Assembly: GCA_903839795.1 (NCBI GenBank)
Contig: CAIMDR010000286.1
Coordinates: forward strand, 1-11,083
Source: an uncultured Methylococcaceae bacterium
Lineage (GTDB): Bacteria > Pseudomonadota > Gammaproteobacteria > Methylococcales > Methylomonadaceae
Length of the DNA stretch: 11,083 bases
Direction: 5' to 3'
The notes under the pieces were generated by a model. It worked only from the letters and a program-made list of their open reading frames with translations. It did no database searches and was not told where the DNA came from. Positions within the stretch are counted from its first letter, which is position 1. Each line of letters starts with the position of its first letter. Of the stretch, positions 6,860 to 11,083 are shown one piece after another. Position numbers and translations under genes: made by a program.

Positions 6860-6892
6860 AGACCTGTCAGGTTTATAAAACCTGACAGGTCT
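6860..6892. repeat. Perfect hairpin with 15-bp arms
   Basis: AGACCTGTCAGGTTT (6860-6874) and its exact inverse (6878-6892) are separated only by ATA. The hairpin stands in the divergent gap between the SpmA-SpmB gene (start 6750) and the sensor kinase gene. There is no T-run suited to an intrinsic terminator on either strand and no ORF. Near-identical arms and a tiny loop suggest a dispersed repeat unit of the genome or a transcript-stabilising structure rather than an operator. Confidence 0.75.
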
Positions 6893-6936
6893 GTCCCGTG
6901 CTAAGTTGATAGCCTATTGTTTGATGCACATTTTTT

Positions 6937-6977
6937 AGTATCAATAATATTTATTTGATACTCTGTATTGCTATAAT
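6937..6977 (+). promoter_or_regulatory. Putative sensor-kinase promoter with operator-like palindrome
   Basis: A perfect 8-bp inverted repeat, AGTATCAA (6937-6944) and TTGATACT (6955-6962), with a 10-bp spacer, lies just upstream of a consensus -10 hexamer TATAAT (6972-6977). The -35 that would pair with it (near 6949-6955, ATTTATT) is poor and lies inside and at the edge of the palindrome. A dimeric regulator bound here would cover or replace -35 contacts, so this could be an activator or repressor site for the kinase gene. No data identify the regulator. Confidence 0.35.
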
Positions 6978-7048
6978 TTCACTTTACCCTTTTTACGGCG
7001 AGTCTTACTATCATTATTTCTAAAAGCAATTTCACCAGAAAAATAAGG

Positions 7049-10000
7049 TTGGCTTGGCTGATACTGGGTGTCGGTTTACTGACGACTGTGTTTACCTGTC
7101 TTCAGGTCAAGCAGAATATTGAACAAGATGCGGTGAAGCAATTTGCTTTTACCTGCGATCAAATCACCCTTAAACTTCAAGAACACTTGGAGGCTTATGC
7201 ACTCGTTCTTAAAGGGGGCAGTGCTTTTTTTACAGGCTCAGATGTCGTTAAACGCCAAGAGTGGAAAGCCTACGTAGACAGCCTGCAAGTAGAGCAAAGT
7301 ATTCCCGGTATGCAGGGGCTAGGTTTTGCAAAAGTCATTCCTGCCGCCCAACTTACCAGCCACATTGCTATGGTTCGCGGTGAGGGCTTTCCCGATTACA
7401 GCGTACATCCACCCGGTGAGCGTGCCTTCTATACATCCATCATTTACCTTGAACCCTTCACCGGCCGCAACTTGCGTGCTTTTGGTTTTGACATGTACAC
7501 CGAACCGGTCAGACGATTAGCCATGGAAAAGGCTCGCGATACCGGCGATACGGCCTTGTCGGGCAAGGTTGAACTGATACAAGAGACCGGTACGGATGTT
7601 CAGGCCGGGGTACTTATGTATGTACCGGTCTATCGCACCGGCGCTCCGGTGGCTACGGTAGAACAAAGACAAGCCGCACTGCAAGGTTGGGTTTACAGTC
7701 CTTATCGCATGAACGATCTCATGCTCGACATATTGACTGACTGGAAGCGTCATGACGGCAAAATAGTTAATCTGGCTATTTACGACAAGCAAGAGGCAAC
7801 GCCGGCCAACCGACTGTTTGCCAACCTGCCAACAGTGATGCCTGATGTAAATTCGCTATTTTACCAACAGCGAATAATCAATTTTAAAGGCCAGCAATGG
7901 CTACTTGTGTTTGATCATACCAAAAAATCATTCCCCATCAGTTACGGGCTAGTGCTGATAACCCTAATCTGCGGCTTTATGCTAAGCGGTTTGCTGTTTG
8001 GGTTGATACGTTCAAGAACCAACACGCAAGTGAATGCCGTGGGTATTGCCAATAAATTAACCGAAAAAATCCAACTCTTGCTAAGCTCAACTGCCGAAGC
8101 GATCTACGGCATTGATTTAAAAGGTGACTGCACCTTCTGCAATGATGCCTGCCTCAAGATGCTTGGCTACACCCATCATGATGAGTTGCTGGGCAAAAAT
8201 ATGCATGTGCAAATTCATGGAAAACGTAAAGATGGAACGCCATTTCCTGTCGAAGACTGCTCTATTTTTATGGCATTTAAAAAAGGCGAGCAGATACATA
8301 TTGACAACGAAGTGTTCTGGCGTAATGACGGCAGCTGTTTTGCTGTCGAATATTGGTCCTATCCACAAATCCAGGAGGGGCTGATTGTTGGTGCGGTCGT
8401 TACCTTTATAGATATCACCGAACGCAAGCAGTTGGAACAGGCACTGCGGGATAGCGAGTTTCGTTGGAAATTTGCCCTGGAAGGCTCCGGTGACGGGGTA
8501 TGGGACTGGAACATACAGACTCATGAAACCCTTTATTCACCGCTATGGAAAGCGATGCTAGGCTATACAGAAGCCGACATTTTACCCACTATCCAAGAAT
8601 GGCAGACACGTATTCATCCTGACGATCAGTTGCCTGTTCAAGAATTACTACAAGCCTACCTGTCGGGAAAGACTGCGCATTATATGGTCGAGTTTCGCCT
8701 GCGCTGCAAGGATAATAGCTACAAGTGGATTTTAACAAGAGGTATGCTGGTTAGCAAAAGCGAAGACGGCAAGCCCTTGCGGATGATCGGCACCCATACC
8801 GATATTAGTGAAGCCAAAAACAAAGAGCTTCAGCTTGAAGAAGCCCTCAATCGTTTGCAAAAAATCACCCGTCGGTTACCGGGGATTGCCTACCAATTTC
8901 GCTTGCGACCCGATGGCAGCAAAAGCTTTCCTTATATCAGTCAAGTCATAAAAGATGCCTATGGCATTAGCCCCGAGGAACTTCAGCACGATGCCTCTAA
9001 AATGTTTGACATGATTCATCCGGATGACCTTGGCGATGTCATTGCCTCTATCCAACAATCGGCGCAGAAGCTGATACCGTGGAGCCATGAATATCGCGTA
9101 CAGTATAACGACTCAGTGCACTGGCTTTACGGTAATTCATTACCGGAGCAGGAAGCTGACGGTTCAATACTCTGGCATGGCTTTATTACTGACATCACCG
9201 AGCGCAAGCAAGACGAAGTGCTTCTAATCAAAACCAATGCACATCTACAAACGGAAATACAAGAAAGAAAAGTAATAGAAAAGGCCTTACGGGTAAGTGA
9301 AAACCGCTTTCGAGTGATTGCCGATCACGCGCCCGTATTAATTTGGATTGCCGGCTTGGACAAGGGCTGTTATTTCTTTAATAAAGTCTGGCTGGATTTT
9401 AGCGGACGCAGCCTGCAAGAGGAAGAGGGTAATGGCTGGGCAGAGGGCGTACACCCGGAAGATTTTCAGTTTTGCCTAAATATTTACATAACCGCCTTTG
9501 ATGCACGACAAGCATTTACTATGGAGTATCGTTTACGCCGTTTCGATGGTGAATATCGTTGGCTGCTTGATAACGGTGTACCGTACTACGATGACAACAA
9601 TATCTTCCTGGGGTTTATAGGCTCTTGCATTGATATTACCGAACGCAAAAATCAGGATGATGCCCTGCTGAAAACTAACATTGATCTTAAAAATGCTAAA
9701 ATCAGCGCGGATAAAGCCAACCAGGCCAAATCCGAATTTCTTTCCTCAATGAGTCATGAGCTACGCAGCCCGCTTAATGCCATCTTAGGCTTTGCCCAAT
9801 TATTGGAAATCAATAGTCCGCCGCCCACACCCAGTCAAGCAGAAAGCATCTTCCAGATTATTGAGGCGGGCTGGCACTTGCTTAAGTTAATTAATGAAAT
9901 TCTGGATCTTGCGAAAATCGAGGCCGGGCAAACATCACTGTCTGAGGAATCGTTATCGCTAAACGCTATCATCGAGGAGTGCTGTGCCATGATGAGGTCA

Positions 10001-10879
10001 AAGTCGCAAAAGTTTGGCATCCCGCTGATCATTTCCCCTATTGAGGCTCAATACGTTGTTTATGCTGATCGAACTCGGCTAAAGCAGGTACTGATCAACT
10101 TGCTTTCCAACGCGATAAAATACAACAGAAAACAGGGAACAGTCGAGATACAGTGTACCGAAAATACGCCGGGATACCTTCGTGTAAGCGTTCGGGATAA
10201 CGGTGCCGGCCTGTCTCCCGACCAGTTGGCGCAGTTATTTCAGCAGTTCAATCGTCTGGGTCAAGAGTCGAGTAATCGGGAAGGTACCGGCATCGGTCTT
10301 ATCGTTGCCAAACAACTGATCGAACTCATGGGCGGCATTATTGGTGTGGACAGTATGGTTGGAACGGGTAGCGTGTTTTGGATTGAACTCCCGGCAATGA
10401 CTGGGCAGCACCCAGCCCCGGAAGAGAGCACTCCAATGGCATTGCCCAACCCGCAGAAAACGCTCGAAGCGCCGATACAAACGTTGCTTTATGTAGAAGA
10501 CAACCCGGCTAATATGAAACTGGTCGAACAAATCATTGCACGCCAGCCCAACCTGCGTTTGCTGACCGCTAACGATGCAACCAGCGGCATCCAAATAGCG
10601 CGTGACTATCAGCCGGATATTATTCTGCTGGACATTAACCTGCCCGGCATTAACGGCATCGAAGCGCTACACCTTTTACGCTCAGATCCGTCTACGGCGC
10701 ACATTACCGTCCTTGCGCTGAGCGCCAATGCCATGCCTGCCGATGTTGAAAAAGGCCTTGAGGCAGGCTTCTTTAACTATATTACCAAGCCCATCAATAT
10801 CAATGAGTTTATGGCAAAACTGGACACGGCATTGGCATTTGCAAACGAGATAAATCATGACCAACAGTCGGGTATTTGA
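7049..10879 (+). CDS. Hybrid sensor histidine kinase: CHASE, four PAS, HisKA, HATPase, receiver
   Basis: This 1276-residue inner-membrane hybrid kinase has an N-terminal membrane segment (about 1-18) and a periplasmic CHASE ligand-binding domain (about 40-235, with GLGFAKVIP and VYSPYRMNDLM). A second membrane segment (about 299-319) follows. Four PAS/PAC modules lie at about 340-465, 468-592, 605-722 and 750-868, three ending in D-ITERK. The kinase core has His903 in MSHELRSPLN, the N box around Asn1017-Asn1021, DNGAG at 1050-1054 and GTGIGL at 1079-1084. The receiver (about 1145-1262) has Asp1195 as phosphoacceptor, acidic Glu1150/Asp1151, Ser1225 and Lys1247. No Hpt or output domain is present, so a separate phosphotransfer partner is expected. 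The only near-standard start is TTG 7049, with AAGG touching it. The frame is open to 6977, and the in-frame codons SKSNFTRKIR before it give a typical positively charged anchor, so translation may begin at ATT/ATC near 7010-7016. The input signal is unknown. Confidence 0.93.
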   Translation: MAWLILGVGLLTTVFTCLQVKQNIEQDAVKQFAFTCDQITLKLQEHLEAYALVLKGGSAFFTGSDVVKRQEWKAYVDSLQVEQSIPGMQGLGFAKVIPAAQLTSHIAMVRGEGFPDYSVHPPGERAFYTSIIYLEPFTGRNLRAFGFDMYTEPVRRLAMEKARDTGDTALSGKVELIQETGTDVQAGVLMYVPVYRTGAPVATVEQRQAALQGWVYSPYRMNDLMLDILTDWKRHDGKIVNLAIYDKQEATPANRLFANLPTVMPDVNSLFYQQRIINFKGQQWLLVFDHTKKSFPISYGLVLITLICGFMLSGLLFGLIRSRTNTQVNAVGIANKLTEKIQLLLSSTAEAIYGIDLKGDCTFCNDACLKMLGYTHHDELLGKNMHVQIHGKRKDGTPFPVEDCSIFMAFKKGEQIHIDNEVFWRNDGSCFAVEYWSYPQIQEGLIVGAVVTFIDITERKQLEQALRDSEFRWKFALEGSGDGVWDWNIQTHETLYSPLWKAMLGYTEADILPTIQEWQTRIHPDDQLPVQELLQAYLSGKTAHYMVEFRLRCKDNSYKWILTRGMLVSKSEDGKPLRMIGTHTDISEAKNKELQLEEALNRLQKITRRLPGIAYQFRLRPDGSKSFPYISQVIKDAYGISPEELQHDASKMFDMIHPDDLGDVIASIQQSAQKLIPWSHEYRVQYNDSVHWLYGNSLPEQEADGSILWHGFITDITERKQDEVLLIKTNAHLQTEIQERKVIEKALRVSENRFRVIADHAPVLIWIAGLDKGCYFFNKVWLDFSGRSLQEEEGNGWAEGVHPEDFQFCLNIYITAFDARQAFTMEYRLRRFDGEYRWLLDNGVPYYDDNNIFLGFIGSCIDITERKNQDDALLKTNIDLKNAKISADKANQAKSEFLSSMSHELRSPLNAILGFAQLLEINSPPPTPSQAESIFQIIEAGWHLLKLINEILDLAKIEAGQTSLSEESLSLNAIIEECCAMMRSKSQKFGIPLIISPIEAQYVVYADRTRLKQVLINLLSNAIKYNRKQGTVEIQCTENTPGYLRVSVRDNGAGLSPDQLAQLFQQFNRLGQESSNREGTGIGLIVAKQLIELMGGIIGVDSMVGTGSVFWIELPAMTGQHPAPEESTPMALPNPQKTLEAPIQTLLYVEDNPANMKLVEQIIARQPNLRLLTANDATSGIQIARDYQPDIILLDINLPGINGIEALHLLRSDPSTAHITVLALSANAMPADVEKGLEAGFFNYITKPININEFMAKLDTALAFANEINHDQQSGI

Positions 10880-10934
10880 TTTTTTGTGTAGGGCCGGTTT
10901 GCGGCTTGACAACCTTGTATAGGCGGGTAGAAGT

Positions 10935-11083
10935 GCCTTCGTTTTTTGCACAATAGTCTTTAATTGGGTAGCTCTATTGTGGGAGCGACGCCTACGTCGC
11001 GATTTGAAATGTTAGTCGCGAAGTAGGCGTCGCACCCACAATAGAGCTAACCAATTAAAGAATATTGTGCAAAAAAAGAAGGC
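10935..11083. repeat. 149-bp palindrome with 68-bp arms, REP-like core
   Basis: The left arm 10935-11002 and right arm 11016-11083 pair at 63 of 68 positions around a 13-nt loop (11003-11015). The arms begin with GCCTTC, then a T-run, then GCACAATA, and end in a REP-like core TGTGGGAGCGACGCC...TCGCGA. All five mismatches are purine against purine. The left core itself folds (GCGACG/CGTCGC). The repeat starts 55 bp after the kinase stop and could terminate its transcript. It has no ORF. It reaches the last base of the window, so its outer limit and any target duplication cannot be seen. It may be a MITE or a paired-REP (BIME-like) unit. Confidence 0.85.

Noticed and set aside
8117..8524. Minus-strand ORF of 135 codons opposite the kinase
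   Set aside because: Antisense to conserved PAS coding sequence, with no recognisable domain or start context.
10905..10935. TTGACA hexamer after the kinase gene as a promoter
   Set aside because: No -10 element at proper spacing and no gene follows within the window, only the large palindrome.

Overview
This looks like a chromosomal window from a gammaproteobacterium. Gene content, codon use and the mix of REP- and MITE-like palindromes would fit a Methylococcales-type methanotroph, but that lineage is an inference and was not tested. Only the left edge gene, hemW, is cut by the window.

Layout, left to right. (1) A partial hemW on the minus strand (1-516) diverges, across a 229-bp gap rich in short palindromes, from a membrane-anchored GH17 beta-glucan enzyme (746-2647). 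(2) A gene-free stretch of about 350 bp leads to a two-gene plus-strand unit. A Panacea (SocA/DUF4065) antitoxin-like protein (2994-3551) overlaps by 4 nt a small downstream partner that is probably a PemK/MazF-like toxin. (3) The partner gene is broken. Two unrelated non-coding elements, each with inverted ends and its own target duplication (one TA type of about 110 bp, one IS66-like of 103 bp with an 8-bp duplication), sit inside it. Removing both on paper restores one open frame of 137 codons ending at 4184, far beyond the 97-codon residual ORF. (4) A minus-strand pair faces it: an SpmA-SpmB fusion membrane protein (5521-6750, GTG start) followed 3 nt later by mtaB, a tRNA methylthiotransferase (4219-5517). 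(5) A gap of about 300 bp holds a perfect 15-bp-arm hairpin and an operator-like palindrome over the -35 region. It precedes a very large hybrid sensor histidine kinase (7049-10879; CHASE, four PAS, HisKA, HATPase, receiver) with no conventional start codon. (6) The window ends with a 149-bp near-perfect palindrome (68-bp arms).

The genes do not form one pathway. The unexpected content is at 2994-4184: an antitoxin kept intact next to a toxin-like gene split by two mobile-element relics, with enough sequence left to rebuild the ancestral protein.
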